Source: Clostridia bacterium (lineage in GTDB: Bacteria > Bacillota > Clostridia > Christensenellales > UBA1242). Taken from it: 39,553 nucleotides of DNA. The notes under the pieces were generated by a model, which worked only from the letters and a program-made list of their open reading frames with translations, was not told where the DNA came from and did no database searches. This document shows positions 28,801 through 31,748 of the stretch, in pieces. A program made the translations under genes and the position numbers. The stretch's first letter is position 1. Every line of letters begins with the position of its first letter. The stretch spans positions 72,693-112,245 of the forward strand of contig JAFTKS010000013.1 in the NCBI GenBank assembly GCA_017453125.1, given 5' to 3'.

Positions 28801-31748
28801 CTAACCTTGAATAGAAGGGAAGGAACAGGTGCTCCACTAGGATAGTCGGTATATAATTCGTGTGTTCCACCTATTGCGTATGCTGGAATTAGTTCTCCTG
28901 TTTTTTCTTGCCCAACAATATCAGAAATTGTTGCACCAGTAGATGCCGTATCTGTTGTAACACAAGAAGAGTATGAAGATGCAACTAGAGTACCTTGGTA
29001 GTAATTATTATATTCATTGTAATCAGTTATAGGTGAAAACTTAAGATAACTTTTATATGATGATGACTGCCCAGATGGCAAAGATGTAATAAATGTCCCA
29101 CCCTTGGCAGTAACCGAGCAATCACTAGGATTATCACTAGCAGTAATACCAGATATATGCAATGTTCTATATGAGGCATCCCAAAGAGTACTGCCCGTCA
29201 GTACAAAATTAGTATTAACAAAGCAATTATAAATGTAATGTGAACCAGTTCCTATAATTCCAGAAACAATTGATTCCGCATTAGAATAACTAGTAGATGG
29301 GATAGAATTATCAATAGTAATAGTACCTGTATATACACAGCTACGAATAACTTCGCTACCTAAACCACCGCCATTCCATCCGGCAAACACTCCAAAACAA
29401 CCCTTAGTTGATAAGTTTGTGAGGTTTTCTCCACAAATTTCAGCACCTATGTGAACATTAATGTTCGTATCTATGACGCAATATTGGATTTGAGATTCCA
29501 CAGACAAATTATTAACTAACATTCCAAAATATGAATACGTACTTCCAGAACTTACTGGTGCATATACATCAGGTACATAGCCACTCTCAGAAGTAACAGT
29601 AATATTATCTATGATACAATAACTTATCGTATCAGCTAGAATTCCGCCCGCAAATGTACAACCATTATAATATGGGTTAGAATCACCAGATGGACCATTG
29701 TTATTATCATCAGTTAAATAGAAATTTATATTTGAAACAATTGAAGGCTCTGTAGCACTACTACCATCTCTTGTTGTAATACTTTCAAACAAAGAGTCAT
29801 ATAATCCATTTGATATTTCAATTGTATGACCATTACCAAACAAGCACCCATAGAACGTTCCATAAAGTCCGCCATAGAAACCATCTCCACTAGAACCATG
29901 AGTGCAGTCTATATAATTATACGTGCCAGTCATTGCATCATACCCTACAACTTCACTAGAGTTATAGTCCTCGGCTATCTCAAAATCAGTTACTATTGAG
30001 AAATATGGATGCCATAGATTTGTGTCTTCCAATAGTATAGTAGGAATACTATCAATAACACTGGACCAGAACAACATATCATTCCAGTTTGAAATCTCAT
30101 ACGGATCCGAAAGAGAACCATTTCCTCCAACAGAACGAGTCTTAGCGGAATCGTAGTATGTTGGAAGTATTGGATCAGACACGTAACTATAATATGCTCT
30201 AGCAGTCATATATGCTGTAGTTCTATTGCTAGTACTTTGAGAGGTAGACCCAGCAGTCATAGAGTAAATTCTAAGTCTTGATTCCGAATAAGTAGAGACT
30301 TTTGTTACAGACTCTACCCTTATGAAGCATAGATATGGATCCGCTCTACCACTAACACTCACATTAGATAAATTAATAGCATAACCATTACCACTGCTAG
30401 CCCATTGAATTTCTGTAGAATGAACAGAAGTACTTGCAATTGGAGATGTCATATTCCAATAAACTTTGTACTTAGTGTCTGCATAATCCTCCGCAGTTAT
30501 TCTATCTGGTTCTAGATATATATCTACACCAAGATCCCAAGGGACACCTATGTAATAATTGACGGTATGTGCTTTTGAAGTCTCTTTAGCGCCCAGACGC
30601 ACATTCATTCCCGGAGAATATTGTTCTACATTGGAGTAATCAGGTGCGTAATACATTTTCCCCGCAACATCCGTACCAGTCGATCCATTTGTACTAAAAG
30701 CTGACCAATAATGATTAACTTCCGAGCTTTTTGTGCAAGAAATTAATTCGTTACCAGCATTATTCGATTCGGTATCGTCCTGAGTGATGTCAGTAGTCAT
30801 AACAGTATGAATATTGGTCAAGTTATTGTACATGTAGTTCCAGTCAAACAATCCAGCCTGAGACTGTCCGTGTGGTTGGTCTGTTCCAAAATTCATTCCA
30901 TAATATAGTCTAGCGTCAATTTTTGCATTTGCATCATACAGACCAGTATATGATGATTCTGTAACATTTGCCTCTATAGGTTTAACATACATATTCGTAT
31001 AGCTAGATTTAGTTTCGGTAGATGGCGGAACAGTCATCTCGATACGAACAAATAGATAACTCGAATTTTTCTTATTGCTAGAATAGTTAGATGTAGTAAT
31101 TTCAAGCCTAGTTGATGTAGAGCTATCAAACTTGATGACATCTGTATAGTCAATTGCGTTTGGTGATGACATATTGACATATGCAATATATGGTTGTGAG
31201 TCAAGACCCGTACTAACCGAACTAGGACCAAAATATACATCAAAACCACCAGACCAAGGAATTGCAAAATAATATTTAATCGTTGTAGAATAAGTTAAAG
31301 AAGATTTTCCACCATACATCAAATACTTTCCAGTAGCGTGAACTCCCGAAGCAAGAGCCATATAACCAGTTGCAAAACCCGTATCATCAGTTTTTTGTTG
31401 ATTAACATACTTGTATGTAGCATCATCTGACACATTGAACAATCTATTCCTAGAATTTGTATGCACCATTCCATAATCCATAGGAGTTCCTAACCAACAA
31501 TACAAGAAACTTGTTGAATTAGAATTGGCAGATGCCCATGTATTAAACCAAGTCAAATTAAATGGCGCTGTGCTTTGAGACGCATCTGTTTCAATACTTG
31601 GAGTAGACTTATCTACGCCAGTAAAGAAATTGTAAACGCCTACAGAAAAAATACCTGTAAGCAACATTACAAGACCAAGCACAATGCTATGAATCAAATA
31701 CGCATAAGGATGTTGTACTTTGAAATTTGGTTTGCTAGACTTTATCAT
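1821..31748 (-). CDS. Giant exported repeat protein (9,975 residues), beta-helix and beta-sandwich arrays
   Basis: Single uninterrupted frame of about 30 kb, roughly 1 MDa of protein. ATG start at 31748, preceded by AGGAG at good spacing. Residues 1-20 are basic/polar, followed by a hydrophobic helix at about 20-42, so the protein is exported, probably with an uncleaved signal anchor. Residues 45-535 contain two related copies of an unrecognised module. About nine blocks look like right-handed beta-helix (GLUG-like) domains: each opens with a PY.I...A.DL / ADIDM-type motif and GNG+TIS, and most close with a YP.L motif. They cover about residues 539-983, 1000-1350, 1998-2317, 5807-6190, 6212-6552, 7400-7683, 7707-8063, 8792-9190 and 9232-9645. 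Between them, especially residues 2320-5800, are tandem beta-sandwich-like repeats of the bacterial-repeat/InlB-B type, with recurring signatures such as GYTMLGWEVDG and GYKFTGFYFDNGG. Composition is rich in Ser, Thr, Asn, Gly and Tyr. The C-terminus (HGTASNN) has no LPxTG, membrane helix or basic tail. A role in adhesion or as a cell-surface filament is inferred from architecture only. Confidence 0.85.
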   Translation of the reverse strand: MIKSSKPNFKVQHPYAYLIHSIVLGLVMLLTGIFSVGVYNFFTGVDKSTPSIETDASQSTAPFNLTWFNTWASANSNSTSFLYCWLGTPMDYGMVHTNSRNRLFNVSDDATYKYVNQQKTDDTGFATGYMALASGVHATGKYLMYGGKSSLTYSTTIKYYFAIPWSGGFDVYFGPSSVSTGLDSQPYIAYVNMSSPNAIDYTDVIKFDSSTSTRLEITTSNYSSNKKNSSYLFVRIEMTVPPSTETKSSYTNMYVKPIEANVTESSYTGLYDANAKIDARLYYGMNFGTDQPHGQSQAGLFDWNYMYNNLTNIHTVMTTDITQDDTESNNAGNELISCTKSSEVNHYWSAFSTNGSTGTDVAGKMYYAPDYSNVEQYSPGMNVRLGAKETSKAHTVNYYIGVPWDLGVDIYLEPDRITAEDYADTKYKVYWNMTSPIASTSVHSTEIQWASSGNGYAINLSNVSVSGRADPYLCFIRVESVTKVSTYSESRLRIYSMTAGSTSQSTSNRTTAYMTARAYYSYVSDPILPTYYDSAKTRSVGGNGSLSDPYEISNWNDMLFWSSVIDSIPTILLEDTNLWHPYFSIVTDFEIAEDYNSSEVVGYDAMTGTYNYIDCTHGSSGDGFYGGLYGTFYGCLFGNGHTIEISNGLYDSLFESITTRDGSSATEPSIVSNINFYLTDDNNNGPSGDSNPYYNGCTFAGGILADTISYCIIDNITVTSESGYVPDVYAPVSSGSTYSYFGMLVNNLSVESQIQYCVIDTNINVHIGAEICGENLTNLSTKGCFGVFAGWNGGGLGSEVIRSCVYTGTITIDNSIPSTSYSNAESIVSGIIGTGSHYIYNCFVNTNFVLTGSTLWDASYRTLHISGITASDNPSDCSVTAKGGTFITSLPSGQSSSYKSYLKFSPITDYNEYNNYYQGTLVASSYSSCVTTDTASTGATISDIVGQEKTGELIPAYAIGGTHELYTDYPSGAPVPSLLFKVRGRSAVSSNYTPVTPSSNVYTVSNAKQLNYISAMSMGSSTTVKLSADIDMAGYTWKPIHSGGTFILDGQGHTISNFFIDTTCKDVLEASDPSGNLNAICAGLIGSYTKFTVQNLTMQHTRILATELLSDKSSSWSGSYNTYAFGAIAGMATWTSSGSASNIYNCTIDDFYVNIEKLENYTINGISCTITNKMGIGAMVGRVCAYSSSYAVSLNITNGNVIKNCGDMVDDSSGGRGHIIGDTTVSNITLTISQLYSDGAPNDYAFVHNDQNLSSSNLSVSNVICMSVCDPTSSGNAPFLAPGNVMFADWFYNVANGVYSIHSSYTTLPDGKTFSQHYDAGNLMANGWGIYTYADAVAYGIENYIRFAVDGSGNDMCLCIYACEPNAIHYSITNPISAGYLSPLGVYPYAGRTVYTWSGDSITAGSGRESTSDSAHWLTGKGSYAFASEPLYLVNNSRSGYKTTHTINSSAIADSYYTAGGASFNTSLNAFNYHGTSAFSSTIAGYVSACNADYTKTIPIVPSFNLQNYYFYVAEYSHTSGNGGTISVTCTENSTARTVTKISTSATAEKLPGATNADAKYYLSLYEITGVTADNSATVTISYTAKVAYGSRSVDVATNISSLDTAYAWGSWGFYTSTTPAYVYKIGSTSPLNSVSVTNASTGGTTKSMSFKLSSTAVATNWNSASTSQQASAIRYANSSSVVATALPVYLPTYNYAQGITSTNSSTNYFPANKDITTYYRVKSANSVYYSFASSATSVTRGASSFSIDGSGSYTDRFVNFSNGSNCTIANVTARDGNSVSNVYLSTAVSSGTGYSATGASMTLASGASTSSISLPSTESTAPTAPTTPYKYMFAVKYTRTLYNITPTITENVDGSDGTYGKYSIPTGGITVNGTAVASGATSASLYYKYNTISFAWNTSFSTYAQYATAVFNGYTGYFTGDTSGLINSESSFSGTTAPTTNGFKMICTASPSFTFASVVDSAKTYTLTYSVFTINDIARAVTGRYSGTTLSTNSSGYYTVGNPIQWGVMMNSSTTTYKYALSADIDFHTYDYATAIGSTGLTGRKYAASTTARASIAGFNGANFVVSHLPRRSSVNVFAATSGTFENVMFHNMVTNLANLYSGTRALIGSVASGVTVQGVGFTTDVATTSAYATYYLNSDTTHYGALLVGALAGTVQKCFADLNVKATVASTNLCLVKYSAATAVQTNCYVNFTVLSGSTATATISGLAYGTAYAASLTNSYASVTDNAGTATSYAVQQGQNLTYSNLYHRSDGDTTSAYATGLTTASMKNAGSFTGFAFGSIWYMDTATTDNTYNSNYNQIDRGYPVLINSGISVATKATLVFKLNGTTLSTTSGTNHAKYSVTTNGDIYTVSADVGGSYTISSTTDWRTVASGTLTFTIKSSVATSGTNTFDYSSMSSSGGTLTVANATNANTTTGSSVTITSYPQAGATITINFTTPTLTMSNYASYIITHNANSTGNTWLAPYSEGNTAYTMKVFRTTATINIAQISQAHYLARIRKDSGTYSYVFDTDTGFYETSASQTGISFTASANTTLLARGASGSSSLSSTNNNYISLTISADTTLTFAYITKIILKNSGGLDSNVTLKMTASGTDYTVNGGTDGNTTTTFISTSSAVIPSFTITDTSSSKRLSKFSMYYTNASNGVLGEKVIYSGTNLPSGWTDFYSLSITPVLHATNTSTVTLTQTNGGTTSTYTSVSGLAYHPAYTTPPSGGTAIVFEMSGEDATFKLNVLVTFIGSASATTAFNGVSKLSASNSTTAEQSITGQTANSSKTYTFNVTCNASSTITISGLTADTATHLDVGSSMKEYVFGSYLARFGWSSSSTNNMLTLVSGGTNTYAVTVSADNTNVYLYFIQRVKNTVDLSAVFSGDYYSLPFNTSGGNLYPIPTLKVFNASTSTNEATKTGNYAWYGNLYIVYADITNSNYVLFNSIDLDISYTTVTYSGVTYNQNDMFDDPEGVDAKTTTTTGGVTITPQISLKMVTFTIYIQNPELQATTLAPYISFRTATNSGVYISTSSTSTSTGTWYRCATGSVYGTTTSGGTTTLLIASVSTETDSNGILKHTITTAYGTRFFAIRGDSFTSDSLPKILISIGYTSDMLLWTNTYNSTDKLGSSVLYYRESAIGNSDSSKTIIFTYAPYVTVSYGGYTTNYSAYAKENNLVGVTSTITSNKYYENSTVGADFEPSSTSTGTATYNLSSTSTTKHLQLVFTATVATGYTMLGWEVDGTMQSTAGASGGNLTSSGWSWQLSNDLKSLTVYINQAVYDRTKSTSFIVNFSFIPKVSETQTKSVTVTLMGQGTLEFVDKVGSTYGEIGSSSADEKLTLGNTAKTSKSVNTSDMVLYYYTNLYITITPLDGYEIQRLLVNGSVTTYSSSTAILTGTTSATSPSVTVEIVAKNSFVKGADATYNMDLNNNKSGILTPISVGTTPISGNKTLTVTTAKGYYARFFYINVTDGTNTGSHWIGVTSRTNTLDKTNNVGTYQVVITSVSNDDGTITYTIQINTLFSGLSNFYILPATFTITSYVNEIPQTISISSQNTAHASTDGLKMRYVRVGFASSESSPTWGSVSVNGGSALTLGSEYTYLDYKMKQVEINSSATLVYSITLGQGTPYRIVEASDDGSTWYTLLDTWTGDDTNSTSATYTINLFADSHLYKNSERTTLLSGKKYTIISSTAFYGRLVNSAWTVRSSVNVSAGVYTLDLMDTDTYNESHYVFQTFTDSTCTAQYHSYRIQIQSDQTLGSTANREFLTGIYRSTSYNNVGIRLYQRSDMYVDYIDCDVDSYDASIIEHNFTTRLASVSNGTNSTPVISNPVTTATIRAYGYIYVSREIDVQVNAYTSTSAKAITAEFVEGIADSVVFGEFYSSDSNLNRITSNTNGVKGTASAISVQVSGTIPLGYAYGSITFTTGYAYSGTTITNGYFFSCGHNQILTSAGETAYPKVTINEVTYTRTFGHGCTKESCAEHKNDDNNTLDIYTTLPTTTSTSSTLSDTTTTTTRRNVTIAEVMTTNQTPTASSAQTGYTSVFSGKSNTGTFSAIVGFWTDIKVIAVRENDDDIGVWRITDNLVVNGSSTVAQYKGATQQEYNTSIEDRNGEWVAYKMLDTLGTTPETHTINVYHVFISTYVFYLQGYTNRHNGSSGVQTGFYYEKDASSTSSNLTYNLYEGSTGEVKIGSITLTPANGSSVSFVESDSTGANASHTGRLSAVYLRIPVGVSITAILSETNTNYAINSATISNTDFGSASVENALSGSDPGNGSATWTIDGTKATVSNIPSNLGLLLVLDYYHRIFVDAHDLTTQTRPNYGATVSLSNVTTAVSNQFTGSSSANNYITSYFKEGTRPTITATPGKNNISSGYAQYLYGMYVASSAFVSGANYTAYSSWSTAPTTCLVGPIDTTAELSNCDYSYPHQLDMSYCSNTAPSDIYIHVMYLTYARLHASIVLTDAGSDDIEDETINLNTTTSSNVLSSTASDYCQYSINIYTDSACTTAPVMSSNGLISVGGAWATTPTLYFKCVYEENYINDYAKGREVTSFVTYSHNGSSWESTNQPNPTTTQHTFGKIFYDTLVSGSSHDSVKVTLNQTYDVWVLLRLFNGSSYAGIYSDLISEEYMIASDDPNADLAYGFGAGGEYIARYGSGTTVYVKGISTTTSSSNAEMLHNVRFRIVRDMFEDSMWETNELKDLSGYTISTTSATPSHSYATDFGYGYTQFSFTLNATTAGIYYIDAVYVTPVSADADTHTVQEYISTTGQNSDTTNRGSSGFTIDADSMYEYNGVNYVDYYDTIRITPSINEGFEYAGFRLSDETDLTATYNNSKYEIELDGLYNDYTTIQLKTKEKRVNVNLYTGICDSSGNVISSVTLGQSSTMLSGIGATLTFNTDLISGDGIETSKSASNATSLTHYIGYFGYVEVIATTTTDNIDGSYIFKTFATTGYNTSHNEGNPYENNITGYTAGTTAITNNKKTGTVTISDNTSVVNIETITLSAYFIKTFSITYDVIVFGGQPYFEDISKLYTSTNGVAYLNNVETTFTFAQNTTYTCYRTNISVENGDAYGIDLKYLINPSYSGSTYVRGYRYSHIEVTQGASAMVLNASFSGNNLQVRASDIKDTTIIRIYYAPIYEVKVSPITQGKGTINVDFDINTFDYKYYTYSNSNIGTLQTAYSTVYSVVSSASQPTGNISETAKADLDFELINTIITETDENGNTVTHEIPDSMRISHSSSTETLYLYVIMGYNVAISGGSGEMAFSPTIYEVNSEAYIENSSDIYNRERYIPATLNYFLTTGGDDFDKSVSYSVNHASVSGDYQNLADGMNGNALLSNTFRTTPYSNIKLSSVFDGYTGKRDGSALTHTTEIPMYAVSNEGATYHQGNHTISATFAREYTVSIETYLSYKNGDSNYVSMSLTNSNGETASVTSYTNVDGTTGRKLTFVNIHAIEGVTYSTTLTYNSNSYSALYFEHSIYNSSGVVKTLQANPIASGSEVILPTTVDTANLYSANNAYYFTQYYMAKSLLTYTINPTYLEEIIVQPVISIQQTTADPQGTLGTNNTFVGTVSGGEYNGYSINVNNATSKDYSISATVQATSQPVTLFAQYLNPDLGYKFTGFYFDNGGTLTPVVEGQDATYYETAIRNGNYNSLKGYSVSVNIPITASTIIAKYELIDGLATDNVYIKGNGYINISYSDATSIDAALADTTVYNTSVNLARTYQSLDRAESEYDENRINYIVITATPGMHSTFAGASAKFEQITANFYIDENGAPIDSRIKISGNKFAFFVGTEQINDSIVDYFTFNTELQFVFTSNTWLEGAQEVSGTDNVYNIDDAAKLAYALYNANSSTIINLTANIDLSSRLWIPVYNFQGTLNGNGYTISGIHVAGNENTVINSAGYNAMHSSIKTLLQAPFKNVVNSAVNSTATYSSDSTSNYYTYLERTGMGLFGSTNGAVIKDLNIGGFRGEYFNSTNDDLSDAETYNDSIKNNYLTSFISTANNTIITNIGVYSINNIGAEFVSHTTLQKSIIYSDSTTAQCAFYNSMLVGLMIGYGVIDGVNVQGAKFTSSLSTSNVLTYSNIVGVIDTDTVIASGNSGVESSAMIINVSLTGTQNLGTGANSTSALVSKQNDNSLIYISNVIVNVAGNSAGTASQVCSTISSESNIKVDNTYFVAYPGTGSNVAITSTSGIANDFTNDIWVQSAGVPSGLKRYVTNITEYSLKSLASGESALVPQVYTINTANDLLSYLYSANYGTTNPNLTNIIFRLAQDINVNNTIWTSFDLPSGYTLDGGGYTISGLIFNSSRTTTDGLGTTVRDSIGLIKRNLGKIKNDIIDGAYMLGGYTTEELGLLVSDNQGSITQVKVNGIIETYTDSIRATYIGGLVGTNSQDIYELEFTGTINVGLYNSDSIYVGGIAGNLTSGSINKAHSGATINIYGLDSTYSATQRFAGITGHNSTATIKDSYFGNNAGINEYTSNTSYAYAFSGGGSGLSVETSYSSATFSIKSTNGASPDSITKSNVYMLNDTTSATTGVNGVEVIGAAALASPTGFDMTNIWTIDTTLGNGYNYPILIGNINSHDVTIIFVTEGVKFVDGETAIEGGTIVDRETTYNNDEDNGNKYHISTSLDYSVPNDATDYRIYRYAKAEHTNVITEHFIDILANSGYHIVEVLLDNVTVFEGGMGSSSTSININALSTKTLANVSEHTVEVVFSKDFYYLESGMYDFENNNYSNNDGTSNWQTLSSKYGSITTTPTYDSSDTYDNVVGNNTGHYNNVAGNVGSKWYLENNPQDYYYSDNHSSVNFNTSNSKVLFTFTALPNRGTNYAIVSTRLVGWVYVPGTAGDAVDYITNGFYMTIDTSGNIAYPVANDTNPIYKLVNSDMIAVTQTTSTSSLATSSNQTQTTSEYVNSSTITVIPELSVSGRFYAIVEYLTTGSIINQLHYHKHSDSCYDANRNLLCDFQRATHDTSHESAEMGTGTSNPDCYTVTGTNNLTISYKDSLNGSATTITPGNYIPNGKYGEIVINEGNRGGTNGYQPGSFLTRFARTFWDPNTNAMRVFVFEVNDVIRERIDMVYEITGGTKTMLYQYDDEVPVEPGSAEYPYLQLLTRYSIQYSEENQVIIGINNWNIDTAGEYTFFFKSVLLDVTFEIANPSAGITTLWLSNTKYAEGASRSKVELGKVKVESDTVYYYLGQYNETTNNWTELGSNVVQKVVKAYDYNLTLKIDGDIDGVTLITQMPIEFYPLLELTPNSNYRITDETASIRAENIMKLDGDGKFVDYSEVKYTAYVESDNARGITEDQASGIRSHGYLYYNFGVDSIISTITKTYFYDYGVLSEIDEKAIIKVQYMPDLYSYFDQLGLATNIPGDGTNYYIDNNIGGESGKTSFYTSTPQAISVAGDASCDTVDEFISKYVDFVTIKDASGQTRTGSSIDTAFIIDNPYKLAYLAYLINNDSYSTKNKFFQIHKTLNMTDKFWQPIKLFEGTMFALEGVENIGIISDINTCWKVFSTSSNVGGIFQEIDNAVFSNLTFNNVKLQSTEIIGAFTYESRNLYLDRVQLNCYLSMEDFDYEYKGNVSIISSKAYGTTIINQSQIYCDIDYISIVNIYMVETGSYIALDTFIYLDGYYDTSSVYLSNANSYLYNCKLDYNTGSNLYNSGYSNNSYIITSNAAYGVIDENINLIVDDSVANLDKTRIWGETAASRIEKYLSNPTTQVAYHPTPSSNFTTDNTENKGTKNNPYLITSASDFMLFVNLMNSTTDTSYNQDTIYFKLNADIDLANYYVPSIVTFNANLDGNGYKISNFYSYKNSLYDYSSTNSNHAMILENNGNISRLFLENFKVINSYSTNDSTITAGFVAVNNGTISRISLSGVVVSCGDYTSGVVAQNYGTVDTIITTNVEGNDSLVAGYEYVSGIIAKAETNSKNNILGNESARVYGSQNVAGIIANSTTTNTISNIYNLSNVYAFDNDFTSVHAYAGLVVTTLGTTNIKNAYNYGNMYFYGGSTNVKAGMIAVNTAGESISIDQANYNLNGLNVSRYDGSAEYTESVVGQSYTQLAFTADKFPIGSWDFVNVWSVYSGTPVFKYFNDYIIQLPFGDDYKYIESSKIDDETLGFGATNKFFTYKYKGDGVTERRQDGKYVLAYNPSTSEGYIIEMNVDSYSITQKGIGSSTLTINNIAINSDGTVYVYKGTQATINITSVMYRHVTKVTLGNTNFSGEAGDYYNADINNDSVADYTLSSDSVYNEYSMTYDGDYSNNHNNIGNKTGVNFVLTPKVAVSDMYDRNRFSYFVTIEDSIDKYSISVSKTQNTSVANENLLNSITINELDASTSSAVQTAVTSTMSTDSTVATMTGVLHGSKVRIVADLNSTILGATDENVRIDSWRLKASTQNGLAEDRVVTNSIDTSYTPTTSLQSYFNLAEYSEITLVGGSNVQSYVTTNGKLYIEFIATQSTSGEYVIDLVKQWLVQVSWNLTDSVGENYPDVWLSGYDNAETLGTNRTFSQEVLANGYSTSQYNIQYQENSTNEFKTIDKGNYTINGVTTNFVNRGDSGLEYPYTYAPDSSINKIFVDNGQTINVFASNNTNYTFLGFKDSSNANYRNDVESNYTMNSQLSYHYVSSLEVTKAYYGTNGQDRFIAYFTPSIHTVEVTVNDGGDSDRGIPNGVVEAPHEVLGPSNINGTENGAYIQSLVKHGNDITINLLPSNKYILNTITIKYYDYVLDESTTKLYRVGTDDSFTYEENAVENTLPLMTTYRDGTIHKTTLVIDDYNYDVQYNSINTGDTNTGHNIVINDLYGNVEIFVDYTRYYWNDVPHTASIEDLGGDGSYTNPYIIDTASDWGIIVEKASENDYYAGDFFIVKTSRLDKTIDFSSRFTPSLSRFDGTIFGNGFTFNGVTLDSYNLLGSTTRKNYLGENKQGLSTQVTIDATINAFGLINHLSAGANINSINFTDLDVIVSSNSTTTNNSIVGLVAYNQGFISGITIDNTSSFEVSSNDMASSYVKNIGTIAGISTEMVSECINNATLTYKLDNTSISSEFLIISGLVGNNLGSVVNSINNGTISIDKNGKTPSNSTYYCVSGIAFNDNTSGVIYNVVNNGNISNTNSSISYSAGISVNNRGTLVNAYNTGEISNSTNSSGISTFNVGTIRNVFTTKHNVSADSTGKLENAYYLNTYSSSKGIGLSSENMKDSSKFVGFDFNADWKMGSNYPIFRFEKTIGYTTLGINNYSTSTSAVDTGLWIDKASVASVTLDSLKTTIGTKEVYVLDSAEDIAALSRMSTYANNSLTGKTFVIASETAIDMSGIDASGNGRYFTPINSANSNQNSFNIIGIRKAVGDITEKDLLEETMTENVIIKNIAMAQVAMPYSATGELEPQAFISMTNNCLIKGIDIENILITTPTDVSSIVGSATSTKIRNCNYISGNMVTFGNALATNYTSVAGIVSYLNDNSEVFGCSVTGYNKEGKLHETYEFGEDYGGTLTAFGQTYATGLVRYSANTAIIQENYFNGIINAYQLSTHMSSGLAVDIYGSLQNNYTKGAINVYNNSSVGLFVRAMYNGSKLINNYSANYVSNVSVSAVRLLDSSLTSSSQISKNYYLVDTESSPTSGVTGIDKVNTNSSSNYTTITDEMIAQIDSTSLKSQKYFKNLSGWDFADTWVYINNVNRDYPVLKSIYGYGISEVEVIIYNPHKYGDNTIQLGNIVLDDTNLIYTDADSGIVDCTFADIEDIGSDSSSANYKKDTTVLKFKYSVLMDEVGNFVISNTSSGLISSVLFGVQEIQGVEENGVTYSENKTYYQELSNHDNNDIVISQEMTRKNYGLIITFDEREYSITLDATLKAENGTDGVLDTDKLTIVLVHKSSADVVDYAYTVSLGNNEDYTISGMFNGLFDKTYTVGEGENAKTYTIDEYGTWYVYIYYPIFYINEGGEGKTLISTSNDSNNPTLVRLTEGATKYDFYDNLDTVINIDSVATNYLGSFTLDTITRDITISIEINKPLEYWLHGTASNN
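2815..4055 (-). other. Beta-helix block 9 of the giant protein (residues 9232-9645)
   Basis: Opens VYVLDSAEDIAALSRM with ETAIDMSGIDASGNGRYF and closes DTWVYINNVNRDYPVLKS. The remaining 330 residues to the C-terminus are beta-sandwich-like and end without an anchor. Confidence 0.55.
4180..5375 (-). other. Beta-helix block 8 of the giant protein (residues 8792-9190)
   Basis: Opens LGGDGSYTNPYIIDTASDW, then FDGTIFGNGFTFNGVTLD and many NNGTIS-type rungs (for example ISGLVGNNLGSVVNSINN). Closes ADWKMGSNYPIFRFE. Confidence 0.65.
7560..8630 (-). other. Beta-helix block 7 of the giant protein (residues 7707-8063)
   Basis: Opens NKGTKNNPYLITSASDFM, then KLNADIDLANYYVPS and LDGNGYKISNFYS, rungs such as AGFVAVNNGTISRISLSG, and closes FVNVWSVYSGTPVFKY. 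Confidence 0.65.
8700..9552 (-). other. Beta-helix block 6 of the giant protein (residues 7400-7683)
   Basis: Opens with TAFIIDNPYKLAYLAYLI and KTLNMTDKFWQPI, then rungs with alternating hydrophobic residues. Closes at TRIWGETAASR. Less canonical than the other blocks. Confidence 0.45.
12095..13114 (-). other. Beta-helix block 5 of the giant protein (residues 6212-6552)
   Basis: Opens VYTINTANDLLSYL with RLAQDINVNNTIW and DGGGYTISGLIF. Contains textbook GLUG rungs (IGGLVGTNS, VGGIAGNLTSGSI) and closes with NIWTIDTTLGNGYNYPILIG. Confidence 0.65.
13180..14330 (-). other. Beta-helix block 4 of the giant protein (residues 5807-6190)
   Basis: Opens VYNIDDAAKLAYAL with NLTANIDLSSRLWIPV and GTLNGNGYTISGIHV, followed by beta-helix-like rungs (LFGSTNGAVIKDLNIGGF). 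Closes with a degenerate DIWVQSAGVPSGL. Confidence 0.55.
24800..25758 (-). other. Beta-helix block 3 of the giant protein (residues 1998-2317)
   Basis: Opens YTVGNPIQWGVMM with ALSADIDFHTYD, has short turn-rich repeats in the middle, and closes with IWYMD and DRGYPVLINSG. Confidence 0.5.
27700..28751 (-). other. Beta-helix block 2 of the giant protein (about residues 1000-1350)
   Basis: Opens VYTVSNAKQLNYIS, then KLSADIDMAGYTWKPI and LDGQGHTISNFFID, a classic GLUG-like start. Ends around a dense cysteine cluster (MCLCIYAC). The end is approximate. Confidence 0.55.
28800..30134 (-). other. Beta-helix block 1 of the giant protein (residues 539-983)
   Basis: Opens with GGNGSLSDPYEIS, the typical entry motif of GLUG-like beta-helix domains, continues with GLYGTFYGCLFGNGHTIEIS and closes near DYPSGAPVPSLLF. 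Unusually rich in Cys for this protein. Confidence 0.55.
30130..31620 (-). repeat. Two tandem divergent copies of an N-terminal module in the giant protein
   Basis: Residues about 45-290 and 290-535 of the giant protein align by eye. Copy 1 has YYFAIPWSGGFDVYFGP and YIAYVNMSSP; copy 2 has YYIGVPWDLGVDIYLEP and YKVYWNMTSP. Both then give a conserved-looking FVRIE/FIRVE strand and end in ARLYYG / ARAYYS. I do not recognise the family. Confidence 0.6.
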
